Source: CAZQGO01 sp964593065 | GTDB lineage: Bacteria; Oederibacteriota; JAAXVQ01 | DNA: 64,000 bases | NCBI GenBank assembly: GCA_964593065.1 | Contig: CAZQGO010000005.1 | Location: forward strand, 62,001-126,000 | Direction of reading: 5' to 3' | Notes under the pieces: model-generated | Databases searched by the model: none | The model's input: only the letters and a program-made list of their open reading frames with translations | Told to the model about the DNA's origin: nothing | Part shown: positions 25,478 to 35,700 of the stretch, piece by piece | Layout: every line of letters starts with the position of its first letter | Numbering within the stretch: the first letter of the stretch is position 1 | Program-made: the position numbers and the translations under genes

Positions 25478-26728
25478 CTACTCGAATTCGAGGCCGCCTT
25501 CCTCTCCCAGCGGGACCGCGCTCTGGATCTTCACCGACTCGATATTGGACTTGGTGACCTTGCCGTTGGCGTCCGTGATCAGCAGCTGCACCAGGAAGTT
25601 GCCGTCCGGCGCCGGCAGGCCCCGGTCGTCCTTGCCGTCCCAGATGATCTGGTTGGGCGGATTGTCTTCGCCGGAATAGGAGCGGATGATGTCGCCGTTC
25701 TGATCCTTGATGTTGAGCTCCCAGGTGTCGATGCGGTACTTGGAGGCCGCGGTAATGGCCAGGGTGGTGTTCTTCCGGATGCCGACCGGCGAGAAGATCT
25801 TGGGCGCCGCCACGAGCTTGACTTCGTAGCCGCCGAAGGAATAGCCCGCCGAAATCTTGTGCGCCAACCCCAGCGCCTCGATGCTGGCCGCGTAGTCGAG
25901 GGTGATGTTCATGTACTTGGCGCCCGCGCCGGCGGTGACGCGCAGCTCGTCGTCCACGCCCCCGCGCACGAAGGCCATGCCCTCGTACACGTCCACCTGC
26001 GCGCCGGCCTTCCACTTGATCCCCTGGTTGCCGAAGGACTTGCTCACGTCGGCGTCCACCAGCACGGCCTCGCCGAAGAGCTTGCCCGCCAGGCCCAGGG
26101 TGGCGCCGCCGAAATACGTGTCGCCCAGCACCTCGGGCGCCAGCGCGTTGTTGATGAACACGCCGACCTGGAATTCGGGGATGGGCATGTACAGGCCGCC
26201 GACGTCGATGCCCACGCCGGCGCCCGAATGCCCGAAGATGTCCTCATACACCACCTTGACGTTGGCGCCCACGGCCACGGTGGTCATGACGTCCCGGGCG
26301 TAGCTCAGCAGGAAGGCGCCCTGGTTGACGGAATTGGAGATGGAGATGGGATTGTAGTCGATGTCCCGCACGTCGAACCCCCCGGAATTGAGGAGGACGA
26401 GGCCCACGCCCACGCTGCCGAAGCTCTCGATCGGCATGGAGAACCCCAGAAAGTCGAACATGGTTTCCTCGAACAGGATGACGTGCTGCAGGCCGATCTG
26501 GATCGGGTTCTGCGTGGCCAGCCCGGCGGGGTTGTAGAAGATGGCCGTGACGTCATCCGCCAAGCCCGCCATGGCCCCGCCCATGCCGGCCGCGCGGGCG
26601 CCGACGTCGTAGCTTAAGAACTCCCCGGGCAGGCCGTGATCCCCGGTTCCCGCCTCCAAAGCGGGCGTGAAGAGTCCCAGCGCGAGCAAGAAGGTGGCAA
26701 CGGTCAGGATGCTGCGAGTCGATTTCAT
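25478..26728 (-). CDS. PorV/PorQ-like outer-membrane barrel with FlgD-Ig tail
   Basis: The 416-residue product has a signal peptide (about 1-26). The PorV/PorQ (UPF0164) opening is 'DVGARAAGMGGAMAGLADDV' and 'AIFYNPAGL', then alternating barrel strands to about residue 310. A C-terminal FlgD-type Ig domain (about 320-395) has 'FSPVGIRKNTT', 'INxKDQNGD'-like strands and 'NQIIWDGKDDRGLPAPDGN'. In Bacteroidetes PorV shuttles T9SS cargo from the translocon to the attachment complex. The gene follows the 1,910-residue surface protein by 38 bases, as its paralogue at 50061-51326 follows its own surface protein. A role as partner or anchor of that cargo is inferred. Confidence 0.8.
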   Translation of the reverse strand: MKSTRSILTVATFLLALGLFTPALEAGTGDHGLPGEFLSYDVGARAAGMGGAMAGLADDVTAIFYNPAGLATQNPIQIGLQHVILFEETMFDFLGFSMPIESFGSVGVGLVLLNSGGFDVRDIDYNPISISNSVNQGAFLLSYARDVMTTVAVGANVKVVYEDIFGHSGAGVGIDVGGLYMPIPEFQVGVFINNALAPEVLGDTYFGGATLGLAGKLFGEAVLVDADVSKSFGNQGIKWKAGAQVDVYEGMAFVRGGVDDELRVTAGAGAKYMNITLDYAASIEALGLAHKISAGYSFGGYEVKLVAAPKIFSPVGIRKNTTLAITAASKYRIDTWELNIKDQNGDIIRSYSGEDNPPNQIIWDGKDDRGLPAPDGNFLVQLLITDANGKVTKSNIESVKIQSAVPLGEEGGLEFE

Positions 26729-26766
26729 ATGCGCCTCACCTGCTTTCTGCTAAGAAAGGATCGTGA

Positions 26767-29700
26767 TTACTTCTGCTTGAAAACTCCGATCTTGAAGCGG
26801 AATTTGTCCTGATCGCTCACCTTGATCAGGCAGATGTACCCGCCGTTGGCGACCATCACGCCGTTGTCGTTCTTGCCGTCCCATGCCACCGAATTGACGC
26901 CGGCGTGCCCGCCTTCGGGATCCCCGGCCTGGAATTCCTTGTGCCAGACCAAGTCGCCGAGCAGGGTGTAGACGAAGAGTTTGACCGGGGCGTTGTCATC
27001 CAGCGGATAATCGATGTGCGCCGCCTCCCCGCCCAGGGGGTTGAAGGGGTTCGGATACACGCCGCCGTTTTGGGTCACGGTCACGAACATGAACAGCTGT
27101 CCGACGACGTCGCCCACCGAGGCCTGGATGATGTGCCGCAGGTTGTTGGCCCCGGCGAAGAAGGTCCGGTAGGCGGTGCCGGTGGAGTCGGTGGTCGTCC
27201 GTTCCGGCGCGTCCAGCCGGCTGTTGGTCTCCGCCTGGTTGACGATGATCATGCTGACGTCCTTGGAGGGCACGGGATTGTCGTTGGCGTCCAGGACCTG
27301 GGCGTAGATGGGCGTGTCGTTGTTGGCCTGCAGCTGATAGTAGGTGTCGTTGCCCTGCTGGTAGGAGACGGTGTTGGCGTACATCCGGATCCGGGACGGT
27401 GCCGAGGCCTGCACCCGGACTTCGGGCGAGAAAGCCGCGGCGGGCGTGTTGGAGCCGTCGGCGTTGCGCACGCGGATGAAGATGTTCTCGGCCCGGTTGT
27501 AGCTTTGCAGGGGAATGTCGGCCGTGCCGAACAGGGTTCCGCCGGTGGTGATGCCGAGCGCCCCGGCGGCGGGCGTCAGGGGCAGGGTGATGTTCAGCAT
27601 GGGTTCCAGGACGAACGGCACGGCGGTGGAGACCACCTCGTTGGTCGAGGTGTAGCGGACCTCCACCCGCATGGCGAAGGTGTTGGGCGCGGCCTCGACG
27701 TACACCGGAACGCTGTCCTCGAAGGCGACGCCTTCCACGATGGCCGCGAACCGCGTATCCACGCCCTGCACGATGCGGACCGTGGACCAGGTCGACGTGC
27801 CGGGGATGTCCCCGATGATGCTGCCGTTGTCGATGTCATAGGGATTGATTTTCCTGGGCCCTTCCGTGCGCAGCTGGGCGAAGTAATAGGCCCGGCCGTT
27901 GACCAGCACGTCCTCGATGTATTCGCCCTGGCCGGGATCCGAGAGGATCGAGATGTCGTCCGAGGTGATGCGGATGCGATCAGCCGGCGCGGAACTGCCC
28001 ACGAAATTTCCGAACAGGTCCGCGGCCTGCACCGTGACGTTGAACCATGAGCCCGCGAATTGGGCCCGGGCGCTGTACATGTTGATGGCGAACCAGGGTT
28101 CGGTGGGGGTCACGCCGCTGTACCAGCCTCCGCCGGTAATCGGCGGCATGGCCACGTTCGTGTTGCCGCTGCCCTCGATCGCAACCTGGCCCGGGCAGAT
28201 GCTCTGCAAGCCGTAAAAAACGTTGGGCACGATGGTGATCAGGGGGCTGACCCCGGCCGTCGTGGTCGTCACCGTCGTGTCCGCCACGGTCATGGTGGCC
28301 GTGCCCCGGGTATGGAACGTGAAGGCCGGGCTCGTGCCGGGTGTGAAGTAGAAGTCCGCGTACCCCGAGCCGGAAGTCTGGTTCGGCGGGTTGGGCGCGA
28401 AGCGGTCCGTGGTGGTCATTTGGACCGACACGGAGGTGTACTGCACCATGTTGCCGTAGGCGTCGCAGGTATAGGCCCGCAATTGCGGCGGGACAATGCC
28501 CGCGGTCTGCACGGCCGGGGAGCCGAAATTATTGAATACGCTGGCCGAGGCCGGGGGCGGGCTGGTCGGGTAATCCTGCGAATAGGTCCCGCCGGCGCCG
28601 GCGCTGTCCGGCGTGTTCATGCCGTTGAGATAGGCCACCACCCGGGCATAGGCGTTCGGGCGCACGACGAAGTAGCCGGAATTTCCGGTCCGCGCCCCGC
28701 TGCCCCAGTCATAGGAGGCCTGCAGGAACTGCCCGCCGCCGCTGGCCTGCTTGTAGGTGTACACCCAGAAGCGGCTGACGCCCGCGGTCCACTTGGTGGT
28801 TTCCAGGTTGCCGACCACGTACGGCCAGATGGCGCGGTTGCCGCCCCCGCCCGTGCCGGCGCTCAGGTTGACCGTGGCATAGGTCGGGAACGGCGAGGCG
28901 CCGTTGGTGGAATCCAGGGTGTTGCCGTAGGCGTCGATGGCGGCGATGGTCACGGCAAAGGGCACGCCGGCCGTGGCGCCGATCGGCGAACCCGTGAACG
29001 CGGGCTGGCCTTGATCGATATAGACGTTGAATCCCTGGCCGGGCTCCGCGTGCTTGATGGGCACGCGGTTCTTCTGCACGCCGAGCGAATACGGGTCCTC
29101 GCCGGTGAGCTTGGTCACCTGGATCTGCTGGCCGTTGTTGGCCACGTCCACGGTGTACAGGATGAAGGTCCCGATGGCGTCGTATTCGCCGTTCGCCAGG
29201 CTGACGGAAATGGGCGAAACCGGAGAGCCGCCGAGGGTCGCGGGATGCGGGTCGGTGCAGCTGATGGAAATGGAGTCATTGGCGCCGTCGGCCGTGCGCG
29301 TGACCTTGTTCCAGTAGTCATCGCACAGGAAGAAGCGGATATCCGCGATTGCCGCCCCGGCCGTCTGGATGGCCGGCTGACCGGCCGCGCCCAGGGTCTG
29401 GAATTCCGGCCACACGTCCGGGTTCAGGCCCGGATAGGCGGTCATGCCGCCGGCCTCGATGATCAGCAGCTTGGAGGGCGCGGCCTGGGCCACGTGGAGG
29501 TCCGGGCTGGAGCTTTGCACGGAGCCGAAGTTGACCTGGATGTGGTTGTTTTCCCCCTGGAACCGGTCCGAGCGGAAGAGCGTGATGTCCCCCTGCCAGA
29601 CGCCCTGGTCGAAGGTGATGGCCGTGGCGGGCCGGATGGTTTTCAGCGTGGTACTGTGATCCAGCTCCGTGGACAGGGTCGCGTTGCCGAAAAAGGTCGT

Positions 29701-32499
29701 GGCCACGTTCGAGGCGTCGCGGTAGGCCGTGATGGACACGTTGCGGGGCACGCCGGCCACCCAGTAGGCGGGCCAGGGCTGGCCGCTGGAGAGCTCGATC
29801 GTGAAATGGTGGATGGAGAAGCAGATGATGGAATAGGGCGAGGTGTAGTCGCTGACGCCCGGGGAGGAGTTGGTGATGATGAGCGTGTAGCTCCCGTCCG
29901 CCGTGCCGTTCATCATGAAGAATTTCAGGCCTCCGCCCAGGGTGGTGGTATGGGGCGCCGCAAAGCCGTCGAAGGTCGTGGTGGAAAACAGGTTGGTGGT
30001 GGCCGTGAACTGGTCGGTGGAAGTGCTGATGTGGTTCCAATATTGGTCCGTGGCGTACACGGTGATGGGAAACGGCGTCCCGGCTTCCTGGGAGGTGGGG
30101 GTGCCGTAATAGCCGCCGAGCGTGCCGTGGGCCACATAGGTGTTGCCCGCCGCCACGCTGCCCGGCCGGTACTGCAGCCCGGGAACGATCACGAACATGC
30201 TCTGCTGGTGCCCGGGAATGGTGTCCGGGCTGACCCAAATGTTGCTTTGTTGCCCGATGTGCCCGGTGTGGCTCTGGGGCGTGTCGGCGACCACGTCGGA
30301 AACAAAGAGATTCGCGGCCGTGCCGGTGGTGGCGCGGTACATGCGCAGCGTGGTGGTCAGCTGGCCCTGGGTGGTGATGGTCAGGGCCCAGGCCGCCGTG
30401 CTCGAAACGCCGGTATAGGTCTGGTACCCGCCGCCCGGATACAGGACGCTCTGGGTGGGGCTCTGGTAATCATAATTCGGGCAGGTGAGATACACGATGC
30501 CGGTGTACGTGTCCACCAAATTGCTGTAGACGTCTTCGGCGCGGATGGTCACGTTGTATTGCTCGCCGGCCGTGCGGGTCGTGTTCGCGGGCGCGCTGTT
30601 CACGGAAAAGTGATCCAGGGCCGTGGAGGAAACCAGGAAGCCCGAGGAATAGGAGCGGCTGCCGCTGGTATCCAGGTTCCCGTGCAGGGTGATGACCTGG
30701 CTGCTGGTGGCCAGGGTCATGGTGTATTGCACCGAGGCCTGGCTGCCGCTCAACACGATCGGGCTGGGATTGGAGAAGGCTCCCCCGTCGCTGGGATTGG
30801 TGGTAAAGGTGAGGGTGTCGGTGTTGCCGGACAGGAGGTTGCCGAAGCCGTCCGTGGCGTAGATGTTGGCGGTAAAGCCCACGCCCGCGATCTGGCTGTT
30901 CGGGGGCACGCTGGCCAGGCCCCAGATGCCGTTGTACTGGTTGCCCGGGGCCCAGGTCTGGCCCGGCAGGACGATCAGGTACTTATGGACAAAACTGGCC
31001 AGGCTGTAGGTGACCGTAAAATCGTAATTGGTCTCGAGGGGATTGGCCGGATTCTGGTTGGGATTGTAAACCCTCAGGTCGTAGTTGGAGCCCGCCCGGC
31101 GGATGACCAGGTAGCCCGAGTAATACCCGTCCGTGGCGAATTGGGCGCTGCTCACGGCCGGGTTCGCCTGCCAGGGCTGGGTGCTGCTGGGCCCGGGCAG
31201 GACCGTGCCGCCGTAGATGACTTCCAGGCTGGTGGTGCCCGGCACGCCGGTGGTGCAGGTATTGCCGTAGGTGTCGTAGGCCGTGATGGTCAGGGGGATG
31301 TTGGCCCCGGCCTGCCAGCTGCCGCCCAGCAGGTTGATGACGCCGAAATGGTGGAAGCCGGCCGCGACCAAGGGGACGTTGTCCGTGTTGCTGGTGACGC
31401 CGCCGGAAGTGGAGGTCATGGTGATGAGCCCGTCGTCCACGCGGGTCAGGGTGACGCTGAAGGCGCGGTGCCCGCCGGACAGGGACTGGTTGCTGCTGTA
31501 GTCGCCCGTGTCCGAGCTTAAGTTGACGCTCGCGCCGGAGGTCACGGTGTTCCAATAGGCATCCACCGCGTACACGTCCAGGGTGAAAGCCGAGCCCGCG
31601 GTCTGGCCGGTGATCTGGGTGGAACCGCCGGTGCGGCCGTTGCCGCTGGTCGTGCCCTGCTGCGTGGACTGGCCCGGGCCGACGATCAGCAGCCGCGTGA
31701 AGCCGGCGTTGTTGATGGCAAAGGTGGAGGAATAGGCGGTCCCCAGGGCGGGCTGGGTGCTCTTGATGGCATGAAAGCGGGCGTAGCCGCTGGCATGGTA
31801 GAACGTGGTGTCGAGGTAATACCGTCCGTTGGTGAAGGAGATGTTGCCGAGATTGACGGTCGCGCCGTTGACCCCGACTTCCAGAGCTTCCAGTTGCACG
31901 GTGCCGTTATAGGTGGCCAGCAGGCGGTTGGATTCATCCCGGGCCTCGATGGTCACTCGGTTCGGCAAGCCGGCGGTGAAGGACCCGCCGGAAATCGCGA
32001 AATTGAAGTGGTCCAGGACCTGGAGCGGAATCTGCACCGAATCCGTGACCGGACCGCCGCCGCCCTGGGTGGAGCATTGCAGGGTGTAGTTGCCGCTGGC
32101 CAGGGGCGAGGGAATGATGGTGCCGCTGATGTTGCCGCGGTAGGAAAAAGGAACCGCGCCGCCGAAGGCGGGGTTCGGCAGATTGGTGTCATTGGGGCTG
32201 AAGGTTTCAACGGTGGTGCCTTCCACGATGTCCAGGTGGTAATTGCTCGGCGAGGACGAGGAGGGCTGCCAGGTGGAATTATCCGCGCTGAAGACCTCCA
32301 TGGTGAAGGCTTCACCGGCGACCTGGGTTACGGCATTCACCGTTGCCCGCGGAGTTCCGGCGCTGTAGGTTTGACCCGGCGCCAGGGACAGCCACTGCGT
32401 GGCGGCCAGGGCCGGGGCCGAAAAGGCAACTAATAGAAATGCGGATAATGCGAAAGATTTTACCCACTGAAAGCTCTGAGAGCCTATTTTTTTAAACAT
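26767..32499 (-). CDS. Giant Ig-like surface protein with C-terminal sorting-type domain
   Basis: The 1,910-residue product is taken from the ATG at 32499, which has AAAGGA and GAGG upstream and starts the signal peptide (MFKKIGSQSF... ending APALAA). An in-frame ATG at 32529 lacks a ribosome site. The body is a tandem array of bacterial Ig-like (invasin/Big-type) domains, each with a strand of the form 'AGxPFxVTIxAxDxYxN' ('AGSAFTLDVYAVDAYWNTV', 'AGTPFPITVYATDQYWNHI', 'AGVPFAVTIAAIDAYGNTL'). The C-terminus has 'VYPNPFNPLGGEA' and 'NSVAWDGKNDNGVMVANGGY', the FlgD-Ig/T9SS-like type. Probably secreted and anchored at the surface, perhaps an adhesin. First gene of the operon with the PorV-like and TPR genes. 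Confidence 0.8.
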   Translation of the reverse strand: MFKKIGSQSFQWVKSFALSAFLLVAFSAPALAATQWLSLAPGQTYSAGTPRATVNAVTQVAGEAFTMEVFSADNSTWQPSSSSPSNYHLDIVEGTTVETFSPNDTNLPNPAFGGAVPFSYRGNISGTIIPSPLASGNYTLQCSTQGGGGPVTDSVQIPLQVLDHFNFAISGGSFTAGLPNRVTIEARDESNRLLATYNGTVQLEALEVGVNGATVNLGNISFTNGRYYLDTTFYHASGYARFHAIKSTQPALGTAYSSTFAINNAGFTRLLIVGPGQSTQQGTTSGNGRTGGSTQITGQTAGSAFTLDVYAVDAYWNTVTSGASVNLSSDTGDYSSNQSLSGGHRAFSVTLTRVDDGLITMTSTSGGVTSNTDNVPLVAAGFHHFGVINLLGGSWQAGANIPLTITAYDTYGNTCTTGVPGTTSLEVIYGGTVLPGPSSTQPWQANPAVSSAQFATDGYYSGYLVIRRAGSNYDLRVYNPNQNPANPLETNYDFTVTYSLASFVHKYLIVLPGQTWAPGNQYNGIWGLASVPPNSQIAGVGFTANIYATDGFGNLLSGNTDTLTFTTNPSDGGAFSNPSPIVLSGSQASVQYTMTLATSSQVITLHGNLDTSGSRSYSSGFLVSSTALDHFSVNSAPANTTRTAGEQYNVTIRAEDVYSNLVDTYTGIVYLTCPNYDYQSPTQSVLYPGGGYQTYTGVSSTAAWALTITTQGQLTTTLRMYRATTGTAANLFVSDVVADTPQSHTGHIGQQSNIWVSPDTIPGHQQSMFVIVPGLQYRPGSVAAGNTYVAHGTLGGYYGTPTSQEAGTPFPITVYATDQYWNHISTSTDQFTATTNLFSTTTFDGFAAPHTTTLGGGLKFFMMNGTADGSYTLIITNSSPGVSDYTSPYSIICFSIHHFTIELSSGQPWPAYWVAGVPRNVSITAYRDASNVATTFFGNATLSTELDHSTTLKTIRPATAITFDQGVWQGDITLFRSDRFQGENNHIQVNFGSVQSSSPDLHVAQAAPSKLLIIEAGGMTAYPGLNPDVWPEFQTLGAAGQPAIQTAGAAIADIRFFLCDDYWNKVTRTADGANDSISISCTDPHPATLGGSPVSPISVSLANGEYDAIGTFILYTVDVANNGQQIQVTKLTGEDPYSLGVQKNRVPIKHAEPGQGFNVYIDQGQPAFTGSPIGATAGVPFAVTIAAIDAYGNTLDSTNGASPFPTYATVNLSAGTGGGGNRAIWPYVVGNLETTKWTAGVSRFWVYTYKQASGGGQFLQASYDWGSGARTGNSGYFVVRPNAYARVVAYLNGMNTPDSAGAGGTYSQDYPTSPPPASASVFNNFGSPAVQTAGIVPPQLRAYTCDAYGNMVQYTSVSVQMTTTDRFAPNPPNQTSGSGYADFYFTPGTSPAFTFHTRGTATMTVADTTVTTTTAGVSPLITIVPNVFYGLQSICPGQVAIEGSGNTNVAMPPITGGGWYSGVTPTEPWFAINMYSARAQFAGSWFNVTVQAADLFGNFVGSSAPADRIRITSDDISILSDPGQGEYIEDVLVNGRAYYFAQLRTEGPRKINPYDIDNGSIIGDIPGTSTWSTVRIVQGVDTRFAAIVEGVAFEDSVPVYVEAAPNTFAMRVEVRYTSTNEVVSTAVPFVLEPMLNITLPLTPAAGALGITTGGTLFGTADIPLQSYNRAENIFIRVRNADGSNTPAAAFSPEVRVQASAPSRIRMYANTVSYQQGNDTYYQLQANNDTPIYAQVLDANDNPVPSKDVSMIIVNQAETNSRLDAPERTTTDSTGTAYRTFFAGANNLRHIIQASVGDVVGQLFMFVTVTQNGGVYPNPFNPLGGEAAHIDYPLDDNAPVKLFVYTLLGDLVWHKEFQAGDPEGGHAGVNSVAWDGKNDNGVMVANGGYICLIKVSDQDKFRFKIGVFKQK

Positions 32500-32557
32500 C
32501 GGCCTCATTCCTTTCAAATTATTTGACATTATGTTTATTCAAGAATTAACACAGTTC

Positions 32558-32587
32558 ATTTTACTAAATCCGGTTTATTTGTGTCAA
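32558..32587 (-). promoter_or_regulatory. Promoter of the surface protein-PorV-TPR operon
   Basis: Minus strand: perfect TTGACA (32587-32582), 18-base spacer, TAAAAT (32563-32558). The region is AT-rich compared with the coding DNA around it. Confidence 0.65.
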
Positions 32588-32668
32588 TCAATTACTTTGT
32601 CCACATGCTCACTTGCAGCGTTTTCCAGCCAATATCCCAAAATCCATGAATAATATTATGATTGCAAT

Positions 32669-32707
32669 AAAAAACCGGGCCGGTGCAAACCCGTGCCAGG
32701 CACCGGC
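32669..32707 (-). terminator. Terminator-like hairpin after the giant stalk protein gene
   Basis: On the minus strand an 8-bp stem GCCGGTGC / GCACCGGC (32707-32700 with 32686-32679, 13-base loop) is followed by CCGG and then six Ts. It lies about 50 bases beyond the stop at 32754. The short spacer before the T-run makes it a moderate rather than perfect intrinsic terminator. Confidence 0.55.
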
Positions 32708-32753
32708 AGCATTAAATATCGGGAAAAATCCTGCCTTTTCATAAATATTTTCA

Positions 32754-35700
32754 TTAGCGAACCAGGAATATCTTGCCCGTGATTTGCTCCTGGTTGCCAA
32801 TATCAATCAGGTAAATATAAATGCCGGATGCAACCTGCGCCCCGAATTCATTGCTGCCGTCCCATACCTGCCGTCCGCGCACTCCCGTGAATTTCCGCAC
32901 CAGTTCTCCGGATACCGTGAAGATCCTGATTTCGGAATCCGGCGGGAGATTGTCGAATTTCAGCACGTGGCCTACCGCCGTGGCCGGGTTGAATGGATTC
33001 GGGAAGACGTTGATGATCTCCGGTGTCGCGGCCGGCGTCGGCGTGGCGGAAGGCGTCGGCGTGGGGGTCGGGATCACCACCGGAGAATGCGACGGCGTCG
33101 GTGAGAACACCGGCGTGGCGCTGGAAGTGGGCGTGATCGTGAACGTGGCTGAAACCGTGCTCGTGACGGTGATGGTCGGCGTCTCCGTCGGGGTCCCGGT
33201 GGCCGTGTGGCTCGGCGTCACGCTGGGGGTCGGGGTCAGGGTCGGGCTGTCCGTCGGCGTGGCGGTGGAAGTATCCGTGGCGCTCTGCGTGGCCGTGGGC
33301 GTGGCCGAGGGCGTGACCGTGTAGGTCGCCGAAATGGTCGCCGTGGGCGTAATGGTCGGCGTGTCCGTGATGGTCGGGGTCACGGTGGGCGTATAAACCG
33401 GCGTATCCGTGAAGGTGGGCGTGACCGTGAAGGTCACCGTGATGGAGGGCGTGTGCGTGAACGTGGGGGTTATGGTCGCGGTGGGCGTGTCCGTGTCCGT
33501 CGGCGTGGCCGTGGGGGTATCCGTGCCGGTGGCCGTGTAGGTCGCCGTGATCGTGGGCGTGGCGGAATGCGTCGGTGTGGCCGTGGGCGTCTCGGTGAAG
33601 GTCGGTGTCGCCGTTTCCGTGGCGGTCGGCGTGGAGGTGAAGGTCGGCGTGGCCGTGGGCGTCTCCGTGAAGGTCGGCGTCGCCGTTTCCGTGGCGGTCG
33701 GCGTGGAGGTGAAGGTCGGCGTGGCCGTGGGCGTCTCCGTCGGCGTAGCGGTGGAGGTCGGCGTGGCCGTCGGCGTGTGCGTCGGGGTAGCGGTCGGCGT
33801 CTCGGTCGGCGTCTCGGTCGGCGTGGCCGTCGGCGTCGCGGTCTGGGTCGGCGTGTCGGTCGGCGTGGCCGTCGGCGTGTGCGTCGGGGTTGTCGTCGGC
33901 GTCTGAGTCGGCGTCTGAGTCGGCGTGTGCGTCGGGGTCCAGGTGGGGGTCGCGGTCGGCGAATGGGTCGGCGTTGCGGTGGACGTGGGGGTCCAGGTCG
34001 GTGTCTGCGTCGTCGTCCAGGTCGGGGTCGCCGTCGGCGTCACCGTCGGCGTCACCGTCGGCGTCTGAGTCGGTGTCGCCGTCGGCGTCCACGTCGGCGT
34101 GACCGTGGGCGTCCAGGTCGGCGTGGCCGTGTAGGTGGAAGTCCAAGTCGGTGTATGCGTCGGGGTNNNNNNNNNNNNNNNNNNNNNNNNNNNNNNNNNN
34201 NNNNNNNNNNNNNNNNNNNNNNNNNNNNNNNNNNNNNNNNNNNNNNNNNNNNNNNNNNNNNNNNNNTCGGCGTCGCGGTCGGCGTCCAGGTCGGCGTCGC
34301 GGTCGGCGTCCAGGTCGGCGTCGCGGTCGGCGTCCAGGTCGGCGTAACCGTCGGCGTCCAGGTCGGGGTATCCGTCGGGGTCCAGGTCGGGGTATCCGTC
34401 GGGGTATCCGTCGGGGTGACCGTAAACGTCGGCGTCCAGGTCGGCGTGACCGTCGGCGTCCAGGTCGGCGTATGCGTGGGCGTGGCCGTGAAAGTCGGCG
34501 TGGCCGTCGGGGTGGGCGGCGGCCCGACGTGGATGTTGCCCGTGGTTCCGGTAATGGAGCTGTCCAGGGTGTCCGTGGCCGTGATGGTCCAGTCGCCCTG
34601 GGTGTTCAGCGTGGCCGTGAAACTGCGCACCCCCGCGTCCGACAGCAGGAAAGTGTAATCGGATGGCAGGCCGGCCGAGCCGTCGCTGGATGTGAAATGC
34701 ACCGTGCCGGTGTAATTCGTGATGGTCTGGCCGTAGGCGTCGCGGGCGCGGACCTGGAAATTGAAGGGCCAGCCCTGCATGACGTCGGAGGGCGCGGTCA
34801 GGCTAAAGGTGATGCTGGGCACGGTGGTGATGATCCCCGACTGCCCGCTCATGGTGGGATTGGTCGAACTGGCCGTGATCACATGCTGCACGCCCGAAGT
34901 AATCAGGGTGGTCAGGGTCGTGAACGCCTGCCCGTTCGTGTCGGTGGTGGTGTTCAGGGGATTCAGCGAGCCGTTGCTGGTGGAGAAGGCGATCTGGACT
35001 CCCGCGGTGGTCACGGAATTCCCGTCCTGGTCCACGATCTGGGCCACCACGGCCACCGTGTTTCCGGCCGGCACGCTGATGTCCGAGACCGGCCACACCC
35101 GCAGGAAGTACCCCGCGGACACGGTCACCACGTCCGTGTCGTTGAGCAGATGGCCGGCGGCCAAATTGGTCTCATGGCCCGTGACCGTGTAGGTCTGCGG
35201 GTAATGGTTGCGGATCAGGACCTCGGCGTAACCGCCCGCGTCCAGCGTGACCGTCACGTTGGTGTACCAGTCGCCGCCGCCGTTGATGGAAAATTCCATG
35301 GTCTGGCCTTGCGTGGGATGCGAGGTGGAATAGAGCAGGACCTGGTTGTGCCCGCTCGGGGGCGGCGCATAATAAGTCTGGCCGCCGCTGGTGTAAATGG
35401 AGCGCACGTACATGGTGCGCGGGCTGTCCGCGGGCATGGACATGGGATTGGGCAGCAGCAGGACCTCGTCCGCCAGGTTGGAGGCGGACACCGTGACCGT
35501 GAAGGACAGCAGGCCGGGCGAGGTCACGACCACGTAGTTGTTCCCCGCCGTAGTGCTGGTGATGAGGTTGGAGGTGGTCTGGCCCTGGGCGTTGGTGCTG
35601 CTGCCGGCCGAGTCCATGGAGGCCGTGCCGTTCTGGGCCGTGGCCGAGAAGCCCACCCAGCGGTTGGCGATGCGGTTGCCGTAGATGTCCGTCACGCGGG

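Noticed and set aside
28060..31521. Plus-strand open frame of more than 1,100 codons opposite the Ig-like surface protein
   Set aside because: Gly/Val/Arg/His-rich, no signal peptide or domain, no ribosome site; the minus strand carries a complete, domain-rich protein.
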